The notes beneath the pieces were generated by a model. The model saw only the letters and a list, made by a program, of their open reading frames with translations. It was not told the origin of the DNA and searched no databases. The translations under genes and the position numbers were made by a program. From an uncultured Eubacteriales bacterium (GTDB taxonomy: Bacteria > Bacillota > Clostridia > Oscillospirales > Oscillospiraceae): a stretch of 64,000 nucleotides of DNA. The stretch lies in assembly GCA_900540635.1 (NCBI GenBank), contig UQGU01000002.1:62001-126000 (forward strand), given 5' to 3'. Positions 50,393 through 57,703 of this stretch are shown here, piece by piece (position 1 is the first letter of the stretch; each line of letters starts with the position of its first letter).

Positions 50393-50959
50393 ATGGACGA
50401 TCAGGCCATTATTGATCTCTATTGGGATCGGTCCGAGGAGGCCATTGTACAGACGGACAAAAAGTACGGAAAATACTGCTTCACCATTGCCAACCGGATT
50501 TTGGAAAACCCGGACGATTCCGAGGAGTGCGTCAGCGATACATACATGAGCGCATGGAACCGGATGCCGCCGGTGCGGCCTCAGATCCTGTCCGTTTTTC
50601 TGGGCAAGATCACGAGGAATATCTCCGTCAGCCGCTGGCGGAAGCAGAGCGCGGTCAAGCGCGGCGGCGGTACTGTGGCTGTGGCGCTGGAGGAGCTGGA
50701 AGCCTGCACGCCCTCTTCCTGGGACGTGACCCAGGAGATGGAGCGGAAAGAGCTGGAAGCGCGGCTCCGGGACTTCTGCGGCGGACTGCCAGCCCAGGAG
50801 CGAATCGTATTTCTGAAACGCTACTGGTATGCGGAATCCCTGGGGGAAATCGCCGCGGAAACGGGCCTGAGCCAGTCCGCGGTCAAGTCCAGTCTGTACA
50901 GGTCCCGGAAAAAGTTGGGAGCCGTTTTGAAAAAGGAGGGCCTTTATGAAGTCGGTTGA
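50393..50959 (+). CDS. ECF-type RNA polymerase sigma factor
   Basis: A 188-residue sigma-70 family protein with only regions 2 and 4. Region 2 (residues about 20-85) includes the core-binding helix ANRILENPDDSEECVSDTYMSAW and the -10-reading DILSVFLGKITRNISVSRWR-like segment. Region 4 (about 125-180) has LPAQERIVFLKRYWY and the helix-turn-helix SLGEIAAETGLSQSAVKSSLYRSRKKL. I chose ATG 50393 because AAGGAGGG ends six bases before it; ATG 50387 would be in contact with it. The next gene starts 14 bases before this one ends, which supports a sigma/anti-sigma pair. The stimulus is unknown. Confidence 0.9.
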   Translation: MDDQAIIDLYWDRSEEAIVQTDKKYGKYCFTIANRILENPDDSEECVSDTYMSAWNRMPPVRPQILSVFLGKITRNISVSRWRKQSAVKRGGGTVAVALEELEACTPSSWDVTQEMERKELEARLRDFCGGLPAQERIVFLKRYWYAESLGEIAAETGLSQSAVKSSLYRSRKKLGAVLKKEGLYEVG

Positions 50960-52517
50960 TCTGTTTTCCATGCTGAATACCCTGCCGGATGCCTGGATTC
51001 AGGAGGCAGAAGGAACGATGGCCAGACAGAAAAGTGGGCGCGGCAGAAAAACGCTCCGTTTTCTGCTGATCGCCGCCTTGGTGGCCTGCCTGGGTGCTAC
51101 GGTTTACGCGGCCATTGCCAGGAATCTGAACTGGACTCCGGAGCAGCAGAAAGCACTGCAGGAATATCAGGAAATGAAGTATATCGGTGTCGCATCCAAG
51201 AACTGGGATGTCTTTGATGTGGTTGTGGAACTGTCGGCGGAGTTGAAGGATGATGGAAAACTGAATATCACGGCGAATCCCTGGTCGACCAAGACAGGGG
51301 AGGATACCTACGGCGAAAACACGGAAAAGGCTCTGGAAGCAGGGGAGGAATACTGGCTTGAGAAGTGGGACGGGGAAGCGTTTCAGGAAATGCAAACCCT
51401 GTCCGGAGCCCCCTGGCAGGTCTCCCGGCAGTCGCTCCCTGCCGGGGAGAATACCAGCTGGACGGTGGATCCGGTCCGGATGTACGGTCAGCTGGAGGCC
51501 GGCATCTATCGGGTGGGCATGATGCTGAACACCCCGGAGCACCCGGAAAACACCATGGGGGCCTACGCCAAGTTCATCGTCTTCAGCAATGACATTCAGG
51601 GATATATGGATGACTTTGAAAAAGCTCTGGCGCGGCTGAAGGCCAGACAGACCCTCCACATCCGCAGCGAGAGCTATTATGCAATGGATGACCAGGATCT
51701 GGCCAAAGACATATGGTGGGACAACGGCAACTTCCTTGCGAGAAGGTGCAGCTACATTCATGGCCTGCATCAGTTCCAATGGGATCGGGCGGAGTTGGAA
51801 TGGAACGGGCAGCTCTACAGCCTGATTTGGGGCAGCGAGGAAATGGACGGCCCCCCGGCAGAAATGGAAGCCGTATATTACGACGCGTCAGACTGTGTGA
51901 AATTGGCACTGTCAGTCACGGAATCCTTCCTTTACAGGACAGAGCAGGCGGCAGCGGACGGAGATACGGTGATTTTCCGGAAGGGCCCCTTTGAATTTTG
52001 GGGCGGTGTGCGCGAAGGTGCGGAGCTGCGTGTTCAGTATGACGCCGCGGGAGAGATCCGGAAAATAGATTATATCTCCGAGCAGCAGACGACTGCCATT
52101 GAGGTTATGGATGAGACTCCGGAACAGATTGCCGAAGCCATCGCCTCTGTGGATATCCGGACTCTGCCCGCCTTCTCCTATGCCGAGGAGCTGGAGGCCA
52201 TAGAGGCTATGGGCTACGAAATGCGAACCCAGGGCTTTGCGGGCACACAGCCCCAGGCGTCGCCGGATCGGGACACCATCCTGAAGCAGGCACAGAAGGA
52301 AGTCGCGGAGAAGGACTTTAACGTGTTTACGGTCTCCTACGATGAGGGGACGCGGATGTGGAAGGTGGAATGTATGTATTCCTCGAACAGTGAACCCTAC
52401 GAGGTGATCTACCTGGACAGCACAGGCATCCCAAAGCTCCACGCCGTCCGCCCCCCTCGGGAGGACTACACCACTGAGGAGTTGCCCAAGCCCCAGCAGT
52501 GGAAACTGCTGCAATAG
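50946..52517 (+). CDS. Single-pass membrane protein, probable anti-sigma factor with large ectodomain
   Basis: A 523-residue protein: a cytosolic N-terminus of about 37 residues, one membrane helix (FLLIAALVACLGATVYAAIA, about 39-58) and about 465 residues outside. The N-terminal part starts VDLFSMLNTLPDAWIQEAE. The ectodomain has an Ig-like stretch (YGQLEAGIYRVGMMLNTPE) and a C-terminal PepSY-like region (ILKQAQKEVAEKDFNVFTVSYD then MWKVECMYSSN). I do not recognise a named anti-sigma domain (zinc or RsgI type); the role is inferred from the 14-base overlap with the sigma gene, the single membrane helix and the topology. It ends before a strong hairpin. Confidence 0.75.
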   Translation: MKSVDLFSMLNTLPDAWIQEAEGTMARQKSGRGRKTLRFLLIAALVACLGATVYAAIARNLNWTPEQQKALQEYQEMKYIGVASKNWDVFDVVVELSAELKDDGKLNITANPWSTKTGEDTYGENTEKALEAGEEYWLEKWDGEAFQEMQTLSGAPWQVSRQSLPAGENTSWTVDPVRMYGQLEAGIYRVGMMLNTPEHPENTMGAYAKFIVFSNDIQGYMDDFEKALARLKARQTLHIRSESYYAMDDQDLAKDIWWDNGNFLARRCSYIHGLHQFQWDRAELEWNGQLYSLIWGSEEMDGPPAEMEAVYYDASDCVKLALSVTESFLYRTEQAAADGDTVIFRKGPFEFWGGVREGAELRVQYDAAGEIRKIDYISEQQTTAIEVMDETPEQIAEAIASVDIRTLPAFSYAEELEAIEAMGYEMRTQGFAGTQPQASPDRDTILKQAQKEVAEKDFNVFTVSYDEGTRMWKVECMYSSNSEPYEVIYLDSTGIPKLHAVRPPREDYTTEELPKPQQWKLLQ

Positions 52518-52523
52518 AAATCA

Positions 52524-52550
52524 GGGGCCGCTGCCAAAAGCAGCGGCCCC
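52524..52550. terminator. Bidirectional terminator hairpin
   Basis: A perfect 11-bp GC-rich stem (52524-52534 with 52540-52550) and a 5-base loop stand between convergent genes. The T tracts on both sides are weak. Confidence 0.7.
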
Positions 52551-52554
52551 GTGC

Positions 52555-52857
52555 TCAATCATCCCACATATGTTCTTTTACATAGGCGTCCATTTCCTTT
52601 TCATAGCGGAAACGGACGTTTTTCATGCTTTCACCCTGTAAAATGGAAAAATAGGCCTCCTGATGGATGGCGCATTGCTCCGGGTCGCCGGTAAAGAGAT
52701 TTTCCGCGGTCATCAGGGCGAAGGCAGCGTCCGGATATTTGGCCCGAAACTTAGGGTCCTCCCGGGCGGTGCGGAGCTGCGCCATGCCGGGAATCTTCGA
52801 AAAAACATCTGCCTCTAACTGGTAGAGGGGAAGAGATACAGATTGCGATACAGCCAT
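52555..52857 (-). CDS. Small protein of unknown function
   Basis: A 100-residue soluble protein I do not recognise. It is rich in Glu, Met and Tyr and probably all helical: SKIPGMAQLRTAREDPKFRA, then a central ALMTAENLFTGDPEQCAIHQEAYFSIL and a charged C-terminus ending EHMWDD. It has no signal peptide, membrane segment or metal motif. It is supported as a gene by GGAGG before ATG 52857, by a good promoter at 52932-52960 and by the hairpin just after its stop. Confidence 0.65.
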   Translation of the reverse strand: MAVSQSVSLPLYQLEADVFSKIPGMAQLRTAREDPKFRAKYPDAAFALMTAENLFTGDPEQCAIHQEAYFSILQGESMKNVRFRYEKEMDAYVKEHMWDD

Positions 52858-52931
52858 TTTTCAAACCTCCATTGTAGACCGCCCTGCCGCAAAGAGAACT
52901 GCGCTGGGGCAGCCGAAACGCACTGCGTCGG

Positions 52932-52960
52932 ATTATAGCACAGCCCTCCGGCGGGAACAA
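52932..52960 (-). promoter_or_regulatory. Promoter of the small unknown gene
   Basis: On the minus strand TTGTTC (52960-52955), 17 bases and TATAAT (52937-52932) with TGC before it. The 332-base gap 52858-53189 holds this promoter and the divergent MATE promoter; I see nothing else in it. Confidence 0.7.
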
Positions 52961-53118
52961 TAGGCGATTTCCACAGAAAACCGGGACGAAAATCCACAAC
53001 CTTCCCCCTTGACAGGGCGTATCTTCGGGAAAGTACCGAAAGCGGGGGATTTCCGCAAGAATTTGGGAGGGAATGAAAAAGAACTATGAGAAAAAACATC
53101 CGAAATTGCGAAAAATGG

Positions 53119-53146
53119 TTGATTTTTTGTTGAAATATGCTAAAAT
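53119..53146 (+). promoter_or_regulatory. Promoter of the MATE transporter gene
   Basis: TTGATT (53119-53124), 16 bases, TAAAAT (53141-53146) with TGC before the -10 box, 43 bases before the start codon. Confidence 0.65.
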
Positions 53147-53189
53147 AAATAGGGAATTTTTGTGAGAAATACATGAGGAGCATTTTGAA

Positions 53190-54548
53190 ATGAACAAGGA
53201 TTTAACCGTTGGCGCACCGGATAAGGTGCTGCGGCAGTTCTGCATCCCGCTGCTGGGCAGCATCATTTTCCAGCAGCTTTACAACATTGCCGACAGCCTG
53301 GTAGCCGGAAAATTCATCGGCGAGAATGCCCTGGCCGCCGTGGGCAACAGCTACGAGATCACCCTGATTTTCCTGGCCTTTGCCTTTGGCTGCAATATGG
53401 GCTGTTCCGTCATTGTGTCCCAGCTGTTTGGCGCCAAAGACTATAAGGGCGTGAAGACGGCGGTCTACACCGCCAGCATTTTCAGTGCGGCGGTATGTGC
53501 GGCGCTGATGATCCTGGGTGTCACCTGCTGTGACGGCCTTCTGCGGCTGATCCGCACCCCGGAGGAAGTCCTGGCGGACTCTAAGCTGTATCTGGACATC
53601 TATGTCTATGGCCTGCCCTTCGTCTTCTTCTATAATATCTCCACCGGCATTTTCTCCGCCATGGGCGATTCCAAGACACCCTTCTATTTCCTGGCGGTTT
53701 CTTCTCTTTCCAATATTGCCGTGGATATCCTTTTTGTCAAGGCGTTCCGGATGGGGGTAGCCGGTGTGGCCTGGGCAACCTTCCTGTGCCAGGGCATCAG
53801 CTGTGTGCTGGCGGTCATTGTAGTGGTCCGGCGGCTGGAGAAGGTCTGCGCCGGGGAGAAGGCCCCGCTGTTCGATGGCGGCCTGTTGAAGCGGATCGTA
53901 GTCATTGCCATTCCCAGCATTTTGCAGCAGAGCTTCATCTCCGTGGGCAATATCATCATCCAGGGCCTGATCAATGGCTTTGGCCCCGCAGTCATGGCCG
54001 GCTATTCCGCAGCCATCAAGCTGAACAGTCTGGTGATCACCTGCTTCACCACCATCGGCAACGGCGTTTCCAATTACACGGCGCAGAATATCGGCGCCGA
54101 AAAGCTAGACCGGGTGCGCCAGGGCTTCCGGGCAGGGCTGAAAATGATCTGGTCCTTTGCAGTGCCCCTGGTGCTGATTTATTTCCTGGGCGGCAAGTAT
54201 GTGCTGCGGCTGTTCCTGGACGCGGATTCGGACAAAGCTGCAAAAACCGGACTGATTTTCCTGCGCATTGTCTCGCCCTTCTATATGGTGATCTCCGCCA
54301 AGCTGATTGCCGACGGCATTCTGCGGGGTGCGGGACTCATGAAGAAATTCATGGTGGCAACCTTTGTAGACCTGTTCCTGCGGGTGATCCTTGCCTCTGT
54401 TTTCAGCCGGACGGCTCTGGGAGACCTGGGTATCTGGGTTTCCTGGCCTGTGGGCTGGGTTGCTGCCGCTGTGATTTCCCTGTACTATTACCGCACAGGC
54501 CCCTGGATGGAAAAGCGGCAGGAGCCGGAATTGGAAGAAGAGGCATAA
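53190..54548 (+). CDS. MATE family efflux transporter
   Basis: A 452-residue membrane protein with 12 predicted helices in two six-helix halves. Each half begins with a similar phrase (QFCIPLLGSIIFQQLYNIAD near the start; IPSILQQSFISVGNIIIQGL in the middle), the MATE internal repeat. VAGKFIGENALAAVGNSYEI and FAFGCNMGCSVIVSQLFGA are typical of the DinF/NorM-like branch in Firmicutes. It exports cationic drugs or metabolites using a Na+ or H+ gradient; the substrate is unknown. GAGGAG precedes ATG 53190. A terminator hairpin lies just after its stop. Confidence 0.93.
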   Translation: MNKDLTVGAPDKVLRQFCIPLLGSIIFQQLYNIADSLVAGKFIGENALAAVGNSYEITLIFLAFAFGCNMGCSVIVSQLFGAKDYKGVKTAVYTASIFSAAVCAALMILGVTCCDGLLRLIRTPEEVLADSKLYLDIYVYGLPFVFFYNISTGIFSAMGDSKTPFYFLAVSSLSNIAVDILFVKAFRMGVAGVAWATFLCQGISCVLAVIVVVRRLEKVCAGEKAPLFDGGLLKRIVVIAIPSILQQSFISVGNIIIQGLINGFGPAVMAGYSAAIKLNSLVITCFTTIGNGVSNYTAQNIGAEKLDRVRQGFRAGLKMIWSFAVPLVLIYFLGGKYVLRLFLDADSDKAAKTGLIFLRIVSPFYMVISAKLIADGILRGAGLMKKFMVATFVDLFLRVILASVFSRTALGDLGIWVSWPVGWVAAAVISLYYYRTGPWMEKRQEPELEEEA

Positions 54549-54550
54549 TG

Positions 54551-54582
54551 AAAACCGGCTGCCCGCGGGCAGCCGGTTTTGC
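54551..54582. terminator. Bidirectional terminator
   Basis: A 13-bp stem with A/T ends (54551-54563 with 54568-54580) and a 4-base loop stands between the MATE gene and the convergent BlaR1-like gene. Confidence 0.88.
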
Positions 54583-54583
54583 A

Positions 54584-57175
54584 TTAACCGAAGGCGATGT
54601 TCAGAAGCTTTTCCGTTTCCTCGTAATTTCCCCAGTAGTCTACTACGCTGTAGCTGTTGGGGTCGTCCCCATAGGGATGGGTAATACGAAGAGCTCCGGT
54701 GAGAATGCACAGTACGCGTTTGCCCTGATATTCGGCGGTAACGGCCATATCGGCATAATCGCCGGACACGGAAGTCAGGCCGCCGGTGACCCGGTCGTCC
54801 TGGGCAATGCCATGGTATCCTGTGGGATTGCCGACCAGAAGGGCATTGGTGGAATAGACAAGCTCCTGCGTGGCGGGAACCGTGTAAGAGGAGGCGCACC
54901 AGATCTTGTTCAGCAGCGGCTCTGCAAGCATGGCGTTGATCAACTTGGCAAGGTCCGTAACGGAAAGACTTCCAAAGTTCTGACCGGAGATATCGCGGAA
55001 ATAGGGATCGTTTCCGCAAATGCTTTCTGCCGCCTCGTTCATTTTTTTCACAGCCGCAGTCGTGCTTCCGAAAATACCGCAGGCCAGCGCATAGGCGGAA
55101 TCCTGCTGGTTGAACAGAAGCATTCGATACAGATGATCCTGCACGGTCAGTCCGTGCAAAACTTCATCCCGGAAGCCGGTATAACGCCCGGTGCGGGGGG
55201 CATGCACATCGATAACGGTATTTTCCGGGTCAGGAACCGCCTGTACTGCGGCAATGGCCAGCGCAAGTCGGCACCAGTCGCCTGCATTGTACGCAGAATC
55301 GTTTCTGCCCCAGGAATAGAGAATCTGGCTGCTGTCCATATCGAGGACAATGGCATTGGATGCGTTCAGGAATTCTTCATTGGAGCCATCCCAGTTCAGG
55401 GCCCATTCTTTGATACAGCCAAGTATTTCATCACCGGAGAAGCCGAGAATTCGCTCGTTCCAGGACCCGTCGGCATTGTACAGATCAATGCCCTCCTGCC
55501 CGCTGCGGATAACAAGAATTCTTCCGTCATAGCCGGTGATCCGGCAGCCTGTGTCAATCTCCTCCGGCCCGGGAATATCGCCGCTGTCTTTTGAGATGCG
55601 CCAGGCATCCGTGGAGTTCAAAAAGTTCTGAAAGCTGACCTGCATACCGCTGGCCTGGATGCGGTCCGGCTGAAAGCACTCCACCTGTTTTGGAACGGCG
55701 AAGAAACGCAGATCGTACAGGCTTTGCAAAAATTCGGAGGATTCGTGCATAAAAGTGTCACTGTGAAAATCTGTTTTCCGGAGATTCTCCCGCAGAGACT
55801 CCGGAATATCCTCCACGGCTTGGATCACCTTCATCGTACCATCCAATTCTCCAACGAAGAGATAATTGGGCGCTGCAATGCCGTCGTACAAGATGGCAAA
55901 GGCCCACAGTTTGTCGTTGATGCGCCGCCAGGAATCCATGGCTGCCGGGTCATGGACGGAAGGGTAATAGAGTTCCTGCTGCTGGACATAGACGGCGGTG
56001 TTTGGGAAGTAGACAAGTTTGGCATATTCCTCAAAGCTGCCGTGCTGACAGGTATCCAGATATTTCTGCATGAAATCGGCTGCCGCCTGGTCTTCCGGGG
56101 CCATGCTTACAGCCTCCGTTTCCGGAGTGCTGCTATTGTCATCCGGGATCGTGCGCTCGCTGCTTTTTGGATTCGTGGCGAAGCACAGAATGACAACCAG
56201 CGCCGCTATGAGTGCGAGGAGCCCTGCCCATAGTCTGGCATTTTTCTTTTGAAGGAGGTTCTTGATTCGTGCCTTGATGCTGTTCTGGCTGAATGCTACC
56301 GGGCATACCGAAAAGCTGCCCTTCGGTGCGGCGCACAGAAGCAGGGTGCAGGCGTAGTCCTTTCGCTGCCGGTCATCCATTCCCTTGACGGCTCGCTCAT
56401 CACAGGCCATTTCCAGGTCACGGCAGAAGAGAGCGTAGGCGGCCCAGACCAAAGGATGGAACCAATAAACACTGAGCAGCAGGAATCCCAATAGCTTCCA
56501 CCAGGCGTCTCCATGGCGCAGGTGTGCCTGCTCATGGGCCAATACATAGGGTTTTGCCGCCTGACTTAGGCTCGAGGGCAGATAGATGCGCGGGCGGCAC
56601 AGCCCAAGAACAAAGGGGGAAGAAATCTCATCGCAGATGTATATGCACCCATCCTGCCGCAGGCTGACGGAGAGCTTTTTCCGCAGACGCAAATAGCTGA
56701 TCAGACCATAGGAAATCATAGCCGCCATGCCCAGAAGCCAGACAACGGTGCAGATACGGAAAAAGACATCCAGATCACCGAGGCCGGAGGCTGCGGGCGT
56801 TTCCAAAGCACCTGGGGAAGCGGAACTGCCCGTCTGCGGCTGGGTGGCTGTGGTAGGAGTCGCGCCGGTGACCACGTGGGGCGCTTCCGTGGCCGTTGGT
56901 ACAGAAATTTCGTTTTCAGCCTGTAAAATCGAGGGATCGCGTTGCAGGGGTGTATTTATTGTGGCCTGAGAGGAAAGCGGCTCAGCACTGGGAAGCAGGC
57001 TCCATGGGCTCTCCGGGGAAAAGGGAACCGCAAGCCGCAGGGCAACCACCGCCCAGAGCAGCAGTTGAGGCCCTTTTGGCAGCTTTCGGAAAAGAAAACG
57101 AAGCCCAATGACCGCCAGAATGAGAAAACCGGCGCGAATGCTGCGGTTGGCAAGATACAGAAATACCTTTGTCAT
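54584..57175 (-). CDS. BlaR1-like M56 metallopeptidase receptor with degenerate S11 carboxypeptidase-like C-terminal domain
   Basis: An 863-residue membrane protein. Residues 1-345 are a BlaR1/MecR1-type M56 module: membrane helices at both ends, the zinc site HEQAHLRHGD and a downstream ECD-like LEMACDERAV, then a helix LWAGLLALIAALVVILCFA. Residues about 365-560 are an unassigned outer region. Residues about 595-863 follow a D-Ala-D-Ala carboxypeptidase (S11) pattern: AIVLDMDSSQILYSWGRND, LTVQDHLYRMLLFNQQDSAYALA, MNEAAE, SVTDLAKLINAML and VTGGLTSVSGDYADMAV. Where S11 enzymes have SxxK, SxN and KTG this protein has GDWC, NQQ and VTG, so it should be inactive. It overlaps blaI-like 57172 by four bases and is probably its antirepressor. 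Confidence 0.85.
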   Translation of the reverse strand: MTKVFLYLANRSIRAGFLILAVIGLRFLFRKLPKGPQLLLWAVVALRLAVPFSPESPWSLLPSAEPLSSQATINTPLQRDPSILQAENEISVPTATEAPHVVTGATPTTATQPQTGSSASPGALETPAASGLGDLDVFFRICTVVWLLGMAAMISYGLISYLRLRKKLSVSLRQDGCIYICDEISSPFVLGLCRPRIYLPSSLSQAAKPYVLAHEQAHLRHGDAWWKLLGFLLLSVYWFHPLVWAAYALFCRDLEMACDERAVKGMDDRQRKDYACTLLLCAAPKGSFSVCPVAFSQNSIKARIKNLLQKKNARLWAGLLALIAALVVILCFATNPKSSERTIPDDNSSTPETEAVSMAPEDQAAADFMQKYLDTCQHGSFEEYAKLVYFPNTAVYVQQQELYYPSVHDPAAMDSWRRINDKLWAFAILYDGIAAPNYLFVGELDGTMKVIQAVEDIPESLRENLRKTDFHSDTFMHESSEFLQSLYDLRFFAVPKQVECFQPDRIQASGMQVSFQNFLNSTDAWRISKDSGDIPGPEEIDTGCRITGYDGRILVIRSGQEGIDLYNADGSWNERILGFSGDEILGCIKEWALNWDGSNEEFLNASNAIVLDMDSSQILYSWGRNDSAYNAGDWCRLALAIAAVQAVPDPENTVIDVHAPRTGRYTGFRDEVLHGLTVQDHLYRMLLFNQQDSAYALACGIFGSTTAAVKKMNEAAESICGNDPYFRDISGQNFGSLSVTDLAKLINAMLAEPLLNKIWCASSYTVPATQELVYSTNALLVGNPTGYHGIAQDDRVTGGLTSVSGDYADMAVTAEYQGKRVLCILTGALRITHPYGDDPNSYSVVDYWGNYEETEKLLNIAFG

Positions 57176-57543
57176 GTCTGTCCCTCCTGTTCAAACCGGT
57201 CGATCAGGGCACGGATATCGGCAATATCTTTTTGCGACAGCGGTGCTCCCTGGGCAAAGGCTGCGAGGAAGGCGGGGAGGGAGCCGGAGAAGGTGTCTGC
57301 CACGAACTGCTTGCTTTGCCTTGCCTGGTAGTCCTGACGGGATACCAGTACGGTGACGGTGCCTCCCTGGTTCTGAAAAAGACCCTGCTCGCAGAGCTTT
57401 TTCAGCACCGTATAGGTGGTGGATTTTTTCCATTCCAGCTCCCGGGCACAGAGCTTTACCAGTTCCCCGGAGGAAATGGGGGCGTTCTCCCATATGAGCT
57501 CTGCAAACCGAAGCTCTACGGGACCGAGCTTGCGTTCTTCCAT
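57172..57543 (-). CDS. BlaI/MecI family transcriptional repressor
   Basis: A 123-residue winged-helix repressor of the Penicillinase_R family. The N-terminal DNA-binding domain has LGPVELRFAELIWENAPIS and ELEWKKSTTYTVLKKLCEQG; the C-terminal helices for dimerisation run from SGSLPAFLAAFA to IRALIDRF. Relatives are cleaved after their M56 receptor senses a beta-lactam or cell-wall signal. ATG 57543 lies behind AAAGGATG. Its TGA overlaps the receptor gene as ATGA. Two dyads upstream (57567-57610) are likely its own operators, so the pair is autoregulated. No beta-lactamase gene is adjacent. Confidence 0.93.
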   Translation of the reverse strand: MEERKLGPVELRFAELIWENAPISSGELVKLCARELEWKKSTTYTVLKKLCEQGLFQNQGGTVTVLVSRQDYQARQSKQFVADTFSGSLPAFLAAFAQGAPLSQKDIADIRALIDRFEQEGQT

Positions 57544-57566
57544 AAGAAATCATCCTTTCTGCAAAT

Positions 57567-57610
57567 GGTCTATCGCTCATCGACCTACTGCAAGTCTATC
57601 ATGAATAGAC
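57567..57610 (-). promoter_or_regulatory. Two dyad operators for the BlaI-like repressor
   Basis: O1 is a perfect dyad GTCTAT-N5-ATAGAC at 57594-57610, lying over the -10 box and spacer. O2 is GGTCTAT-N5-ATCGACC at 57567-57585, one mismatch per arm pair, downstream of the transcription start. The centres are about 26 bases apart and share the half-site GGTCTAT. Confidence 0.78.
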
Positions 57611-57621
57611 CAATCCGTCAA
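57593..57621 (-). promoter_or_regulatory. Promoter of the blaI/blaR1-like operon
   Basis: On the minus strand TTGACG (57621-57616), 17 bases, TAGACT (57598-57593); operator O1 covers it. Confidence 0.78.
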
Positions 57622-57671
57622 GAGAAAATGCGGAAATTAAGGATATCTTAACGATTGTTCCCCATAAAAAG

Positions 57672-57698
57672 ACAGGAGCGGCCTTTGACCGCTCCTGT
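57672..57698 (-). terminator. Terminator of vanW
   Basis: A 10-bp stem (57672-57681 with 57689-57698) with a 7-base loop. On the minus strand it is followed by a T tract (CTTTTTATG). Confidence 0.85.
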
Positions 57699-57703
57699 AA
57701 AAA

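Noticed and set aside
54584..57543. Active beta-lactam resistance system
   Set aside because: There is a BlaI/BlaR1-like pair but no beta-lactamase or alternative PBP gene nearby, and the sensor domain is not the classical one.
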